In this document: piece after piece, positions 1-9,879 of the stretch
Layout of the letters: each line of letters starts with the position of its first letter
How positions within the stretch are numbered: position 1 is the stretch's first letter
Source of the DNA: Acinetobacter brisouisimilis
GTDB lineage: Bacteria > Pseudomonadota > Gammaproteobacteria > Pseudomonadales > Moraxellaceae
Length of the DNA: 64,000 bases
Assembly: GCF_000368265.1 (NCBI RefSeq)
Contig: NZ_KB851218.1
Coordinates: 1 to 64,000 of the forward strand
Direction of reading: 5' to 3'
Notes under the pieces: model-generated
The model's input: only the letters and a program-made list of their open reading frames with translations
Told to the model about the DNA's origin: nothing
Databases searched by the model: none
Program-made: the position numbers and the translations under genes

Positions 1-3
1 AAT

Positions 4-80
4 TGGTCGGAGCAGTAGGATTCGAACCTACGACCCCCTGGTCCCAAACCAGGTGCACTACCAGGCTGTGCTATGCTCCG
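4..80 (-). tRNA. tRNA-Pro (anticodon TGG)
   Basis: The reverse complement folds as a full cloverleaf. The acceptor arm CGGAGCA pairs with TGCTCCG, an A discriminator follows, and the CCA tail is encoded. The anticodon arm CCTGG-TTTGGGA-CCAGG places TGG at the anticodon position, and the T-arm contains GGTTCGAATCC. It decodes proline CCA and, by wobble, other CCN codons. Length is 77 nt including CCA. Confidence 0.96.
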
Positions 81-280
81 ATTCATCTCAGCTTTCGCTA
101 TATCGCACATCGTGCGGTACGGTGTGCATTCTAGGCGTGAGTCCTGTTTTGGTCAATACCTGAAATCAAAAAAATTTGCTTTTCTTTACTCAAAAGCCTA
201 TTTATTCAGCATTTTTATCATTTTTGTGTTTTTTTTAAACATTTTCCTCTTATTTTCAAGCATCTATCTCATAAAAAAAT

Positions 281-307
281 AAAGCCCCATCTAAATGATG
301 AGGCTTT
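281..307 (-). terminator. Intrinsic terminator after argJ
   Basis: A 10-bp stem with one mismatch (AAAGCCCCAT against ATGAGGCTTT) is followed on the minus strand by a T-rich run (ATTTTTTT). It lies about 20 bases beyond the argJ stop codon. Confidence 0.75.
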
Positions 308-326
308 AAAAAATCAAAATCTTAAA

Positions 327-1547
327 TTATGAACGATAATCGGCATTGATTTTCACGTAGTCATAAGAAAGATCGCAGGTATACACAGTATCTTTTGCTG
401 TACCACGCCCCAGATCCACTCGAATAGTCATTTCAGATTGTTGCATTACGCGTGCGCCAGCTTCTTCTGTATAATCTGTAGCCGCACCACCATCTTTGCA
501 AAGTTGAACTTCATCTAGCCAGACCTGAACTTTTTCCACATCCAAATCCTGAATTTTGGCATAGCCAATTGCACACAAGATACGACCCCAGTTTGGATCT
601 GATGCAAAAATTGCGGTTTTAACCAATGGTGAATGTGCAATGCTATAGGCAACTTCACAGCATTCATCAGTGTTTTGCCCACCTTCAACCGTTACAGTAA
701 TAAATTTGGTTGCGCCTTCACCATCACGCACGATGAGTTGAGCCAAGCGCTTCATGACACGAGTCAAAACTTCTGCAACGATTGCATAACGAGCATCATC
801 TGCTGACTGGATTTCCTGACCACCCGCCTGACCTGTTGCCACAAAGATGCAAGAGTCATTGGTTGAGGTATCACCATCAATGGTAATGCGGTTAAAAGAC
901 TGATTTGCAGTATCTTTTAAAAGTTTTTGTACAAGATCACGCGCAACAGGCGCATCAGTTGCCACAAAAGACAACATGGTTGCCATATTTGGGCGAATCA
1001 TACCCGCACCTTTACTGATACCTGTCATGGTGTAAGTTACACCATCTAACTCAAACTGTTCAGATGCACCTTTTGGTGTGGTATCTGTGGTCATGATGCC
1101 TTTAGCAGCATCCACCCAAGCGTCAGCTTGCAAGCTATCAAATGCAGGCTGCAAGCCAGCAATAATTCGATCGACAGGTAATTGCTCACCAATCACACCT
1201 GTTGAAAATGGCAAAATTTCTTGGGTCACTACACCAGCAACATTGGCTAATGCCTCACAAATTTTTTGAGCATTCTGTAGACCCAATGTGCCTGTACCCG
1301 CATTGGCATTGCCTGTATTGATGACCAAATAACGGGCATTTTTTTCTAGTAAATGGGCTTTTGAAATGCGCACTGGTGCTGCACAAAAAGCATTTTGAGT
1401 AAACACGCCTGCAACGTGCGAGCCTTCAGCAAACTCGAAGATCACCAGATCTCGTCGGTTTGGGTAACGTACATGCGCTTCTGTAGAGCCAATTTTTACA
1501 CCTTTTACCACATGCATAAGTGGCATTGTAACGTCACCAACAGCCAT
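327..1547 (-). CDS. argJ: Bifunctional ornithine acetyltransferase / N-acetylglutamate synthase
   Basis: ArgJ transfers the acetyl group from N-acetylornithine to glutamate, closing the cyclic arginine pathway; many versions also make N-acetylglutamate from acetyl-CoA. The 406-residue length is normal. The family's self-cleavage site is visible as RPNMATML, with the cut expected between Ala189 and Thr190 so that Thr190 becomes the N-terminal nucleophile of the beta chain. MTTDTTPK near residue 152 and the glycine-rich TGNANAGTG near residue 78 are further family motifs. Transcribed alone, with its own terminator downstream and another upstream. Whether it is truly bifunctional cannot be told from sequence. 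Confidence 0.96.
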   Translation of the reverse strand: MAVGDVTMPLMHVVKGVKIGSTEAHVRYPNRRDLVIFEFAEGSHVAGVFTQNAFCAAPVRISKAHLLEKNARYLVINTGNANAGTGTLGLQNAQKICEALANVAGVVTQEILPFSTGVIGEQLPVDRIIAGLQPAFDSLQADAWVDAAKGIMTTDTTPKGASEQFELDGVTYTMTGISKGAGMIRPNMATMLSFVATDAPVARDLVQKLLKDTANQSFNRITIDGDTSTNDSCIFVATGQAGGQEIQSADDARYAIVAEVLTRVMKRLAQLIVRDGEGATKFITVTVEGGQNTDECCEVAYSIAHSPLVKTAIFASDPNWGRILCAIGYAKIQDLDVEKVQVWLDEVQLCKDGGAATDYTEEAGARVMQQSEMTIRVDLGRGTAKDTVYTCDLSYDYVKINADYRS

Positions 1548-1635
1548 TTTAAGAATCCATTTTTAGAAGTTAAATAAAGCTCTAGCTTATTAGATATGTC
1601 AGTAAAAATCGAGCCTCTGTGAAACAAACCCCATG

Positions 1636-1664
1636 AAAAAACCAGCCATATTGGCTGGTTTTTT
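1636..1664 (-). terminator. Intrinsic terminator between small secreted protein gene and argJ
   Basis: A 13-bp perfect inverted repeat (AAAAAACCAGCCA / TGGCTGGTTTTTT) with a 3-nt loop. It is symmetrical, so could act in both directions, but its useful position is just after the leftward gene ending at 1686. Confidence 0.85.
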
Positions 1665-1685
1665 CTATCGTATTTAACAAATTGG

Positions 1686-2003
1686 CTATCTAGATTGTTC
1701 CATGCTGAGCAAGGACTGCTCTGCTTTTTGCTGGCTTTCTACAGATAATGCTGGATTTGTTGCCACTATGCGCTTTACTGTTGCGGTGTTTGCAGGTGCA
1801 ATCGCTGTTGTCTGAATTTGAATCAGGCGCCCTTGTGTATCACCCAATGCGTAACGGATTCCAGTACGCGGGCTAATCACCATAGTCGTATTACCTTGTA
1901 CAATAGTTTGTGCAGTTGTAATAACTGATTGTGTATCTGCAGCAAAGCTTAAGCCTGGAGCAAAACATAGAGACAGCCATATTACCTGTTTAATTTTTTT
2001 CAT
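1686..2003 (-). CDS. Small secreted protein of unknown function
   Basis: I do not recognise a named family. The 105-residue product begins MKKIKQVIWLSLCF and has a clear signal peptide: lysines, a hydrophobic stretch, then a likely signal peptidase cut after LSFA-A. The mature part has no cysteine or membrane segment; it is mixed strand/coil (TGIRYALGDTQGRL) followed by a likely amphipathic helix at the C-terminus. A GTG two codons upstream could extend the frame; the ATG at 2003 was chosen because it gives a standard signal peptide. It stands alone between secA and argJ with a terminator on each side. Expected location is the periplasm. Confidence 0.7.
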   Translation of the reverse strand: MKKIKQVIWLSLCFAPGLSFAADTQSVITTAQTIVQGNTTMVISPRTGIRYALGDTQGRLIQIQTTAIAPANTATVKRIVATNPALSVESQQKAEQSLLSMEQSR

Positions 2004-2092
2004 GGTCACACCAATACTTTAAGGTTTTACACAGTGAATTTTGCCTAAAAGTGTACTGGAATTTAGTGACTGAGCCTATGACCTTGCAATAA

Positions 2093-2119
2093 AAAAGCAG
2101 AACATCTTGTTCTGCTTTT
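2093..2119 (-). terminator. Intrinsic terminator after secA
   Basis: A 12-bp stem (AAAAGCAGAACA / TGTTCTGCTTTT) with a 3-nt loop, and an A-run on the plus strand that becomes the U-tract for leftward transcription leaving secA. Confidence 0.85.
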
Positions 2120-2137
2120 GTAAAACTACTGTCAGGC

Positions 2138-4867
2138 TTAGATTTTACCGTGACATTGCTTATATTTTAGACCTGAACCACATGGGCATGGTGCATTACG
2201 GCTCGCTGGCGGAATAATACTATTTTTGTCCAAACTAATATTAGTTTCTGCATCTTCCTCGCTACCGTCCATCAATGTTGCACCTGTCAGACCATCAACA
2301 TTGTCATGTTCAAATGACAAACGCATCGAATCTGCCTGCTGTTGCTGGCGTGCTTCCATTTCTGCAAGCTCTTCAGGTGTTGGAACATGCACCAACGATA
2401 AGTCTGTCACGACGTCAGATTTGATAGCACCTAGCATATTCACAAACAGGTTGAAGGCTTCTTTTTTGTATTCCTGCTCAGGGTTTTTCTGCGCATAACC
2501 ACGCAAATGAATCCCCTGACGCAAATAATCCATTGCAGCCAAGTGATCTTTCCAGTGGCGATCGAGTGCGTTTAAGACGAAATGACGTTCCAGCATCGCT
2601 GCCGAATCTGCACCCATCTGCTCACGGCGCGCACGATAACGTGCAACCACTTCATCAGCAATACGTTCAACCAAACCTTCTTCGTCGAGGCGGCGTTCTT
2701 CATCTAGCCATTGTTGAATTGGCAACTCGATGCCCAGATCTGTACTGAGTGCTTTTTCCAAGCCTTCAATATCCCATTGATCGTGGATAGACTCAGGTGG
2801 AATAAAGTTGGCGATCAAACCCTTCATCACATCATGGTGCATTTCTTCAACATATTCTTGCAGGGTATTTTCTGCTAAAACTGCATCACGTTGTGAGTAA
2901 ATGATTTTACGTTGTTCGTTGTTAACATCATCGTATTTCAATAAGTTCTTACGGATGTCAAAGTTACGTGCTTCAACTTTACGTTGGGCATTTTCAATTG
3001 AACGACTGACCATTTTATGTTCAATGGCTTCATCTTCTTTTAAGCCCATGGCGCGCATCATGCCAACCACACGATCACCCGCAAAAATACGCATCAAATC
3101 ATCTTCTAAAGATAAATAGAAACGTGAAACACCTGGGTCACCCTGACGTCCTGCACGACCACGCAACTGGTTATCGATACGACGAGACTCGTGGCGCTCT
3201 GAACCGATAATATGCAAACCGCCTGCATTTAGGACAATCTCGTGATCACGTTGCCATTCGGCTTTTAGGCGCGCTTCATCTTCCGCAGTCGGGTTTTCAA
3301 TTTTTGCAAGTTTAGCTTTCCAGTTACCACCAAGCAAAATATCAGTACCACGACCTGCCATGTTAGTGGCAATAGTCACTGAATCTGGGCTACCTGCTTG
3401 GGCAATAATATCTGCTTCACGCTCATGCTGTTTTGCATTCAGCACTTCATGTTTGATGCCTGCAGCAGTCAATTTTTGTGACAGAATTTCACTGGCTTCA
3501 ATGGTTGCCGTACCCACCAGAATCGGCGCTCGGGTTTCCTGAATGCGTTTAATCTCCGCCACAATCGCGCTGTATTTGCCATTACGATTGAGGTAAATCA
3601 GGTCATTATGGTCTTGACGAACCATTGGACGATGCGTTGGAATCAAAACTACATCTAAACCATAAATTTCTTTCATTTCTGCCGCTTCTGTATCGGCAGT
3701 CCCCGTCATACCTGAAAGTTTCTTGTATAAACGGAAATAGTTCTGGAATGTTGTGGTAGCAAGTGTCTGGTTTTCTGGCTGGATTTCCAAGCCTTCTTTA
3801 GCTTCTACGGCTTGATGCAAGCCTTCAGACCAGCGACGACCAGGCATGGTACGACCTGTATGCTCATCGACAATGACCACTTCACCATTGTGAATAATGT
3901 AGTGTACGTCGCGCTGAAACAAGAAGTGAGCACGAATTGCCGCTGACACATGGTGAACCAAATTCAAATTAGCCGCAGAATACAGACTCTCGCCTTCTTG
4001 CAATAAACCCATCTGGATCAGTTCACTTTCTACAGCTTCATAACCAACTTCGGTCATTTCAACTGACCGTTGTTTTTCATCGATCCAGAAATGCCCACCA
4101 TCAGCCACTTTTTCTTCTTTTTGTGGATGCAGTTTTGGTGCAATGGCATTAATTGCAGCGTAAAGCTGCGAAGAATCTTCACTTTGACCTGAAATGATCA
4201 ACGGTGTACGCGCTTCATCAATCAAGATGGAGTCGACTTCATCGATGATGGTATAAACCAAACCACGCTGTTTTTTCTCAGCTAGAGAAAACACCATGTT
4301 GTCACGCAAATAGTCAAAACCAAATTCGTTGTTGGTTCCGTAGGTAATGTCTGCTTTGTAGGCAAGTGCTTTTTCATCTGGCGCTTGCATTGAATAAATT
4401 GTGCCAACCGTCAACCCCAAGAATTCAAACAATGGGCGGTTTAACTCTGCGTCACGCTGTGCTAAGTAATCGTTCACAGTAATGACATGCACACCCTGAC
4501 CTGTTAAGGCATTTAAATAACACGCCAAGGTTGCCATAAGGGTTTTACCTTCACCTGTACGCATTTCGGCAATCTTACCTTCATGCAAGGTAATACCACC
4601 AATGAGCTGCACATCATAGTGACGCATTCCCATAATCCGTTTACCCGCTTCGCGGCAGACCGCAAATGCTTCAGGCAACAGGTCGTCTAAACTTACCCCA
4701 GTTTGATAACGATCTTTAAATTCTTGAGTTTTTGCAGACAACTCTGCATCGCTAAGAGCGGCTATCGTCGGTTCGAGCGCATTGATTTTCTCGACAATTT
4801 TACGCATGCGTTTCAGTTCGCGCTCATTTTTTGTACCGAAGATACCTCCGATCAGACCTGCCAACAT
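2138..4867 (-). CDS. secA: Protein translocase ATPase SecA
   Basis: SecA is the motor that drives unfolded preproteins through SecYEG. At 909 residues it is of normal gammaproteobacterial length. Walker A is GEGKT at residues 105-109; the Walker B/DEAD-like segment is [12 protein letters not shown] near residue 210; the helicase-type motif [10 protein letters not shown] is present further on. The extreme C-terminus carries the zinc-binding CPCGSG...CH signature (Cys894, Cys896, Cys905, His906) used for SecB and lipid contact. No secM-like regulatory gene precedes it. Single-gene transcription unit with its own terminator. The channel accessory genes yajC-secD-secF lie far away at the other end of the window. 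Confidence 0.98.
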   Translation of the reverse strand: MLAGLIGGIFGTKNERELKRMRKIVEKINALEPTIAALSDAELSAKTQEFKDRYQTGVSLDDLLPEAFAVCREAGKRIMGMRHYDVQLIGGITLHEGKIAEMRTGEGKTLMATLACYLNALTGQGVHVITVNDYLAQRDAELNRPLFEFLGLTVGTIYSMQAPDEKALAYKADITYGTNNEFGFDYLRDNMVFSLAEKKQRGLVYTIIDEVDSILIDEARTPLIISGQSEDSSQLYAAINAIAPKLHPQKEEKVADGGHFWIDEKQRSVEMTEVGYEAVESELIQMGLLQEGESLYSAANLNLVHHVSAAIRAHFLFQRDVHYIIHNGEVVIVDEHTGRTMPGRRWSEGLHQAVEAKEGLEIQPENQTLATTTFQNYFRLYKKLSGMTGTADTEAAEMKEIYGLDVVLIPTHRPMVRQDHNDLIYLNRNGKYSAIVAEIKRIQETRAPILVGTATIEASEILSQKLTAAGIKHEVLNAKQHEREADIIAQAGSPDSVTIATNMAGRGTDILLGGNWKAKLAKIENPTAEDEARLKAEWQRDHEIVLNAGGLHIIGSERHESRRIDNQLRGRAGRQGDPGVSRFYLSLEDDLMRIFAGDRVVGMMRAMGLKEDEAIEHKMVSRSIENAQRKVEARNFDIRKNLLKYDDVNNEQRKIIYSQRDAVLAENTLQEYVEEMHHDVMKGLIANFIPPESIHDQWDIEGLEKALSTDLGIELPIQQWLDEERRLDEEGLVERIADEVVARYRARREQMGADSAAMLERHFVLNALDRHWKDHLAAMDYLRQGIHLRGYAQKNPEQEYKKEAFNLFVNMLGAIKSDVVTDLSLVHVPTPEELAEMEARQQQQADSMRLSFEHDNVDGLTGATLMDGSEEDAETNISLDKNSIIPPASRNAPCPCGSGLKYKQCHGKI

Positions 4868-5149
4868 GGATAAGCTCTCTAAATTTTGCTAGTCAAAAAT
4901 GAAAAATGAATTTCTAATTAGACGTTATTATGGAGTTAGATTTTTGAAGTACAAGTTTTTTACGTAAAAAGCCGCATTTTTTTTCAACTTATCCACTTTA
5001 AATCACATCAATTACCACTAGAAAATTTGATCTAAAAACTTCTCACTTATCTTTTTTATTCATATCAACATAAGAAAGCTGTATTTTCCATGCAAAAGAA
5101 CTGGTTCATAGTGAAACCCATCAACCCATAAAAAGTTTTGAGGTTTCAC

Positions 5150-5791
5150 ATGAGTTTACGTCTTGGCGATACTGCACCGAATTTTCAGCAACAATCCAGT
5201 GAAGGGCAAATCGATTTATATGAATATTTAGGTCAGCACTGGGGCATTTTATTTTCACACCCTGCGGACTACACACCCGTATGTACCACAGAGCTCGGTT
5301 ATACCGCAAAACTGCAAGATGAGTTTGCAAAACGCGATGTCAAAGCGATTGCCTTATCTGTCGATGATGTTGAGTCACATCAGGGCTGGATTAAGGACAT
5401 TAACGAAACTCAAGCGACAACTGTTAACTTTCCAATTTTGGCAGATAAAGATCGTAAAGTTTCTGAGCTATATGGCTTCTTGCATCCAAATGCCAGTGAA
5501 ACCACCACGGTTCGTTCTTTAGTGATTATTGACCCGAATAAAAAAGTCCGTTTAATCATTACTTATCCCGCATCAACAGGGCGGAATTTCAACGAAATTT
5601 TACGTGTCATTGATTCACTACAATTAACCGACCACTATAAAGTCGCCACCCCTGCTAACTGGCAACATGGTGATGATGTCGTGATTGTACCGAGCTTAAA
5701 AGATGAAGATGAGTTAAAAAAGCGTTTTCCTAAAGGCTATACTGCCGTAAAACCGTATTTGCGTTTAACACCACAACCCAATCTAAAATAA
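5150..5791 (+). CDS. 1-Cys peroxiredoxin (Prx6 type)
   Basis: Reduces hydrogen peroxide and organic hydroperoxides through one peroxidatic cysteine. The signature PADYTPVCTTE is at residues 38-48, with Cys45 as the catalytic residue and Thr42 in its conserved helper position. The protein is 213 residues, typical for the Prx6 group with its extended C-terminal dimer domain; no resolving cysteine follows. The reading frame can be lengthened to a TTG at 5138, but GAGG at 5140-5143 sits six bases before the ATG at 5150 and fixes the start there. Cytoplasmic. Divergent from secA and followed by its own terminator. I see no OxyR site I would vouch for. Confidence 0.93.
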   Translation: MSLRLGDTAPNFQQQSSEGQIDLYEYLGQHWGILFSHPADYTPVCTTELGYTAKLQDEFAKRDVKAIALSVDDVESHQGWIKDINETQATTVNFPILADKDRKVSELYGFLHPNASETTTVRSLVIIDPNKKVRLIITYPASTGRNFNEILRVIDSLQLTDHYKVATPANWQHGDDVVIVPSLKDEDELKKRFPKGYTAVKPYLRLTPQPNLK

Positions 5792-5821
5792 ATTTTGTAA
5801 AAACTGTCTAAAAATTTCTCC

Positions 5822-5851
5822 AAGCCTATTTTTTAATAGGCTTTTTTTTAC
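5822..5851 (+). terminator. Intrinsic terminator after the peroxiredoxin gene
   Basis: AAGCCTATT / AATAGGCTT stem with a TTTT loop, followed by a run of T residues. Confidence 0.88.
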
Positions 5852-5908
5852 ACAAAACCTGCTGTAACAGACCAAAATTGTTATTAATTTAAAGCAATTC
5901 TACGACGA

Positions 5909-6514
5909 ATGTTCATGATCATGCAGGTTCGATCTTATCGCTGGTTTATTATCGCCATAACAACTGGTCTGTTTTTACAAGGCTGTATGCAAAGCAGTGC
6001 TTTACCCGATGCTCAGCGCCCTCCAAACTGGGGAATTGCTGTAGATAAACACTACAATTTTTATCGTGTTAACTCATGGCTATACCGTAGTGAACAACCT
6101 TCATCCGAATTACTCCCCTATTTACAACAGCAACAGATTGATATTGTTATTAACCTGCGGGTTCATAATGAAGACCTTCAATTACTCAAACATACTCCTG
6201 TTCAGTTATTTCATATCCCAATCAATACCTGGGATATTCAACGACAAGATATTGTCAAAGTCATGCAGATTTTACAGACAGCAAAGGCACAGCATAAGCG
6301 GGTATTGATTCATTGTTATCATGGCTCAGACCGTACAGGTACGATGGTGGCTATGTCACGCATATTATTAGAAAACTGGTCGGTTAACGATGCAATCAAT
6401 GAGATGAAACATGGAGGTTATGGCTTTCACCCTATCTGGATGAATATTGATGGGTTATTTAAAACTAAAAATATTGACTGGATGCGTCAGCAACTGACAC
6501 ATCCAACCCAATAA
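5909..6514 (+). CDS. Lipoprotein dual-specificity / tyrosine phosphatase-like protein
   Basis: The 201-residue product has a lipoprotein signal: basic residues, a hydrophobic run, and a lipobox ending LQGC at Cys26, so it should be lipid-anchored and face the periplasm. The cysteine-phosphatase loop HCYHGSDRTG (His135, Cys136, Arg142) is intact and matches the C-x5-R signature of DSP/tyrosine phosphatases. The upstream DIVINLR segment resembles the substrate-side strand of this fold. The substrate is unknown. Three in-frame ATGs (5909, 5915, 5921) lie close together with no strong ribosome site to choose among them. Its stop codon lies two bases from the stop of the convergent SPOR gene. Confidence 0.82.
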   Translation: MFMIMQVRSYRWFIIAITTGLFLQGCMQSSALPDAQRPPNWGIAVDKHYNFYRVNSWLYRSEQPSSELLPYLQQQQIDIVINLRVHNEDLQLLKHTPVQLFHIPINTWDIQRQDIVKVMQILQTAKAQHKRVLIHCYHGSDRTGTMVAMSRILLENWSVNDAINEMKHGGYGFHPIWMNIDGLFKTKNIDWMRQQLTHPTQ

Positions 6515-6516
6515 AA

Positions 6517-7704
6517 TTAACGCTGATCGAGTGGTACCCAGTCAATAATCCACGCTGATTTCATGCCTAAGCTACTGTCAGCTTGGATTTTTCGACGCGC
6601 TGTATCTGCAGTTTCACGATCTTTCGCAGGACCCACCATTACCCGAATACCTTTCGAGGTTGGGCTAGTCACCACTTTATAACCTTTAGCACGTAGCTTG
6701 GAAACTGTAGCATCTGCATTCGCCTGATTTGCTGCAAGTGATACCTGTACCATCCACTTTTTCTTACCTTCGAGCAAATCCCGTGCTTTGTCAGCATCAG
6801 CTTTTTTGTCTTTTTTCTTAATCTCCGTATCTTGATCATCATCTGCTTTTTTCTTCGCATCTAAAGCAGCTTTATGTTTGGCTTCTAATGCCTTTTTATG
6901 TTTGGCTTCTGCAGCATCGGCTTTACGCTTTTCTTCTGCATCCGCTTGGCGCTTTTCTTCCGCATCCGCTTTTTTCTGTGCTTCTAATTCAGCTTTCTTC
7001 TTGGCTACTGCCCGACGATGAGCTTCTTCATCTGCTTTCTTTTGTTCATCTGCTTCTGCCTTTTTCCTAGCCTCTCGTTCAGCCTGCTTTTTCGCCTCCA
7101 AATCAGCCTGTCTTTTCGCTTCTGCATCTGCCTTTTTCTTGGCATCTACAGCCGCTTGATGCTTGGCTGCTTCATCATCAGCGAGCTTCTTTTTTGCAGT
7201 AGAATCTACCTGATGTTGTTGATCTGTGGCTTTACTTTTACTATCAGCCTTAATCTGATGTTGTTGATCTGTCGCTTTATTTTTACTGTCAGGCTTAACC
7301 TCAGGTGGAATATTGTCAGAATCGCCCTGCCCTGTGCGGCGTTTATTAATTTCGGCATATTCTTCAGCTGCTTTACGTGCAGCGTCTGCCTCAGCCTGCT
7401 GTTGTTGTTGTAGATATTGCTGAGTACGCGCTTCTTGTTCAGCTACCGCGCGCTCACGTGAGCGCTTCTGTTCTTCAAGCAAGCGTTTTTCGGTTTCAAC
7501 ATCCACAGTTAATGGCTGTAAAGCCTGCATATTGCCAGCTTTTTGCGTTGTTTTTTGTTGCTGTGCTGTTGTCATCTGAGCTGAGGGAGTAGCTTGCTTA
7601 TGCTTTAATTCTTGTGTGCCTTTGACCAGCAGTGCGGCAAGTAACACACCACCTCCCAATAAAACAACGCCTCCCATCCAACGTTGTTTGTTATTCATTG
7701 ACAT
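6517..7704 (-). CDS. SPOR-domain cell-envelope protein with long charged helical linker (DedD-like position)
   Basis: Residues 10-28 form one transmembrane helix, so the bulk is periplasmic. Residues about 70-310 are extraordinarily rich in Lys, Ala, Glu and Gln (repeats like KKADAEAKRQAD), predicting a long continuous alpha-helix reminiscent of TolA domain II. A SPOR domain occupies roughly 317-392 (WMVQVSLAANQANA...VMVGPAKDRETAD); such domains bind denuded peptidoglycan at division sites. A 15-residue tandem repeat lies at 139-168. The first codon overlaps the last base of the folC stop, so translation is likely coupled. In enterobacteria accD-folC is followed by dedD, also a SPOR protein, which fits. 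No cvpA or purF follows here. Confidence 0.88.
   Translation of the reverse strand: MSMNNKQRWMGGVVLLGGGVLLAALLVKGTQELKHKQATPSAQMTTAQQQKTTQKAGNMQALQPLTVDVETEKRLLEEQKRSRERAVAEQEARTQQYLQQQQQAEADAARKAAEEYAEINKRRTGQGDSDNIPPEVKPDSKNKATDQQHQIKADSKSKATDQQHQVDSTAKKKLADDEAAKHQAAVDAKKKADAEAKRQADLEAKKQAEREARKKAEADEQKKADEEAHRRAVAKKKAELEAQKKADAEEKRQADAEEKRKADAAEAKHKKALEAKHKAALDAKKKADDDQDTEIKKKDKKADADKARDLLEGKKKWMVQVSLAANQANADATVSKLRAKGYKVVTSPTSKGIRVMVGPAKDRETADTARRKIQADSSLGMKSAWIIDWVPLDQR
7210..7299 (-). repeat. 45-bp tandem duplication inside the SPOR-domain gene
   Basis: Two consecutive near-identical 45-bp units beginning at 7210 and 7255 encode DSKxKATDQQHQ followed by a variable tripeptide. They lie between the membrane anchor and the charged helix, and the in-frame period suggests length variation by slippage. 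Confidence 0.85.
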
Positions 7705-8978
7705 TATTCAATGTACTCCCAAACCGCTTCTAAGGTATGAAACGAACCACAAACTAAAATCAGTTGTTGATCTTCTACATGATCCAGAGCAGATTGAAAA
7801 GCCTCTTTCACATTTGCAAAATGTTGTGTCGCTGTGTTGTGTAAAGCTTGTTGGATCTTCTCAAGTCTTGCCGCACGAGGTACAGTCAACTCCGCAATAT
7901 GCCATTTAGACACCACAGGGCTGAGTAGTTCAACGACAGAATCTATATCTTTATCGGCAAGCATCGAAAAAACTGTAACAACTTCAGAATACTGTTTATT
8001 GTATTGCATAAATTTCTGCAATTGCTTTAACAAAAATTCAACACCATGCGGGTTATGCCCTGCATCAAAAATCACCGTTTTATTCTGAATTTGACGAACT
8101 TCAAAACGCCCGGCAATCTTTGCAGTTTGAATTCCTGCACAAATTGCCTGATCAGAAATTGCCAAACCACTTACCAAAACAGCAGCAACCGCGGTTGAAA
8201 TATTATCGAGTGCCAAATGTCCTTTAGGTAATCGTAAAGTCGACGCAGGTGTCGCAAATAACCACGTTTCTGAATCATTTTCCTGATAAAAATAATCGCG
8301 ATTGAGCACATGCAACTGTGCCTGGCATTCCTGTACTTTATTCTGAATCGCTTGTGGAAGCTGTTGCTGCCCCGCAAAAATCACAGGAATGTTTGGACGA
8401 ATAATGCCTGCTTTTTCAAAGGCAATTTTTTCAATGGTATCACCGAGCCAATCGACATGATCCAAACCAATATTGGTAATCACGGCAACATCAGGTTCAA
8501 TGACATTGACCACGTCTAAACGCCCGCCAAGCCCAATTTCCAGAACCCAGACATCGCATTGTTTTTGCTGAAAAATCAGAAATGCTGCAAGCGTTGTAGC
8601 TTCGAAAAATGATAGGCTTAAACCACATTCACGGCGGGCTTGATCGACTTGTACAAAAGCATCAACCAACTCTTGATCGGTGGCTTCCAAGCCTGAAATT
8701 TTGACGCGTTCATTAAAACGGTAGATATGTGGAGACTGGTAAAGTGCCACCTTATAACCTGCCTGCTGTAAAATAGCAGCGATGGTGGTCGTAGTTGAAC
8801 CTTTACCATTGGTTCCTGCAACAGTAATGACTTTGGCAGAAGTTTGAGTCACTTTTAATTTTTGCGCAACAGGAATGACGCGCTCTAAGCCCAAATCAAT
8901 TCCTGTTACATGCACATGACCCCAATAGTTGAGCCATGTGTAAAGACTATCCGTAGCTTGTGGTGCTATTGTGTTCAA
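7704..8978 (-). CDS. folC: Bifunctional folylpolyglutamate synthase / dihydrofolate synthase
   Basis: FolC joins dihydropteroate to glutamate and then adds further glutamates to folate, using ATP. The 424-residue protein has the Mur-ligase type P-loop TVAGTNGKGST near residues 52-62, ITNIGLDHVDWLG as the family's second signature, and the C-terminal ligase domain with FDAGHNPHG. The start codon appears to be TTG at 8978, two bases beyond the accD stop; there is no in-frame ATG before the conserved region, so translation probably depends on ribosomes arriving from accD. Part of trpA-accD-folC-SPOR. Confidence 0.96.
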   Translation of the reverse strand: MNTIAPQATDSLYTWLNYWGHVHVTGIDLGLERVIPVAQKLKVTQTSAKVITVAGTNGKGSTTTTIAAILQQAGYKVALYQSPHIYRFNERVKISGLEATDQELVDAFVQVDQARRECGLSLSFFEATTLAAFLIFQQKQCDVWVLEIGLGGRLDVVNVIEPDVAVITNIGLDHVDWLGDTIEKIAFEKAGIIRPNIPVIFAGQQQLPQAIQNKVQECQAQLHVLNRDYFYQENDSETWLFATPASTLRLPKGHLALDNISTAVAAVLVSGLAISDQAICAGIQTAKIAGRFEVRQIQNKTVIFDAGHNPHGVEFLLKQLQKFMQYNKQYSEVVTVFSMLADKDIDSVVELLSPVVSKWHIAELTVPRAARLEKIQQALHNTATQHFANVKEAFQSALDHVEDQQLILVCGSFHTLEAVWEYIE

Positions 8979-8979
8979 T

Positions 8980-9879
8980 TTAGATATTCATCAGCTTACT
9001 TACGATTCGATATACAGTATCACGTAATGCATGACGATGAACAATTTGATCGACTACACCATGATCAAGCAAGTATTCAGCACGTTGGAACGGTTCTTCG
9101 AGTTTTTCACGTACAGTTTGCTCAATAACTCGTTTACCTGCAAAACCAATCATGGCTTTCGGTTCAGCAATATGAACATCACCCAACATTGCCAATGATG
9201 CAGTCACACCACCATATACAGGGTGAGTAAGCACCACGATATAAGGCAAGCCTGCTGCTTTCACTTTTTCAATTGCAGCAGAAGTACGCGCCATTTGCAT
9301 CAAAGACAACATGCCTTCTTGCATACGTGCACCGCCTGAAGCAGCAAAACAGATGAACGGTTGTTTTTTCGCAATCGCGCTTTCAGCTGCCTGTACAAAA
9401 CGATCACCGACCACTGTACCCATTGAACCGCCCATAAAGTCGAATTCAAAAGCACAAGCTGTCATTGCTACGCCTTTTAAAGTACCTTGCAAAACCACCA
9501 ATGCTTCAGACTCGCCAGTTTTCTTTTGCGCTTCTTGCATACGTGCAGGATATGGCTTGCTATCTACAAAGTTCAATGGATCTTTAGCAATAAATTCCTG
9601 ACCAAGCTCGGTATCTACCTGATCGAAGAACCATGTTAAACGCTCACGCGCACGCATACGCAAATGTTCATCACACTGTGGGCAAACATAGGCATTAAAG
9701 CTCATTGCTGTTAGTGTGATCAATGAACGGCACTCTGGACATTCAACTGTCGGTTCAGTAAAACTTGCCTTTAATGTTTCTTGGGCATCTGGTACATGGA
9801 TTCCAGGAACTGGGCGATCAGTCCAAGGTGTCGATGGGTTCAGAACTTTACTTGGTTTAACTTCTTGATTCATATTCAC
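8980..9879 (-). CDS. accD: Acetyl-CoA carboxylase, carboxyltransferase beta subunit
   Basis: With AccA it transfers the carboxyl group from carboxybiotin to acetyl-CoA to make malonyl-CoA, the first step of fatty-acid synthesis. The N-terminal four-cysteine zinc ribbon CPECRSL...YVCPQC is at about residues 47-69, and the crotonase-fold signature FAASGGARMQEG follows in the middle. 299 residues is the usual length. The start codon overlaps the trpA stop by four bases (ATGA), and the stop is one base from folC, so the three genes are tightly coupled. The zinc ribbon also binds mRNA in the E. coli enzyme; nothing here shows whether that applies. Confidence 0.97.
   Translation of the reverse strand: MNMNQEVKPSKVLNPSTPWTDRPVPGIHVPDAQETLKASFTEPTVECPECRSLITLTAMSFNAYVCPQCDEHLRMRARERLTWFFDQVDTELGQEFIAKDPLNFVDSKPYPARMQEAQKKTGESEALVVLQGTLKGVAMTACAFEFDFMGGSMGTVVGDRFVQAAESAIAKKQPFICFAASGGARMQEGMLSLMQMARTSAAIEKVKAAGLPYIVVLTHPVYGGVTASLAMLGDVHIAEPKAMIGFAGKRVIEQTVREKLEEPFQRAEYLLDHGVVDQIVHRHALRDTVYRIVSKLMNI

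Noticed and set aside
73..282. 69-codon rightward frame at the left end
   Set aside because: It begins inside the tRNA-Pro gene, has no ribosome site, and its translation is low-complexity Phe/Leu/Ile from AT-rich DNA.
6888..7592. Overlapping rightward frames in the SPOR gene
   Set aside because: They are produced by the repetitive Lys/Ala/Glu codons of the real leftward gene.
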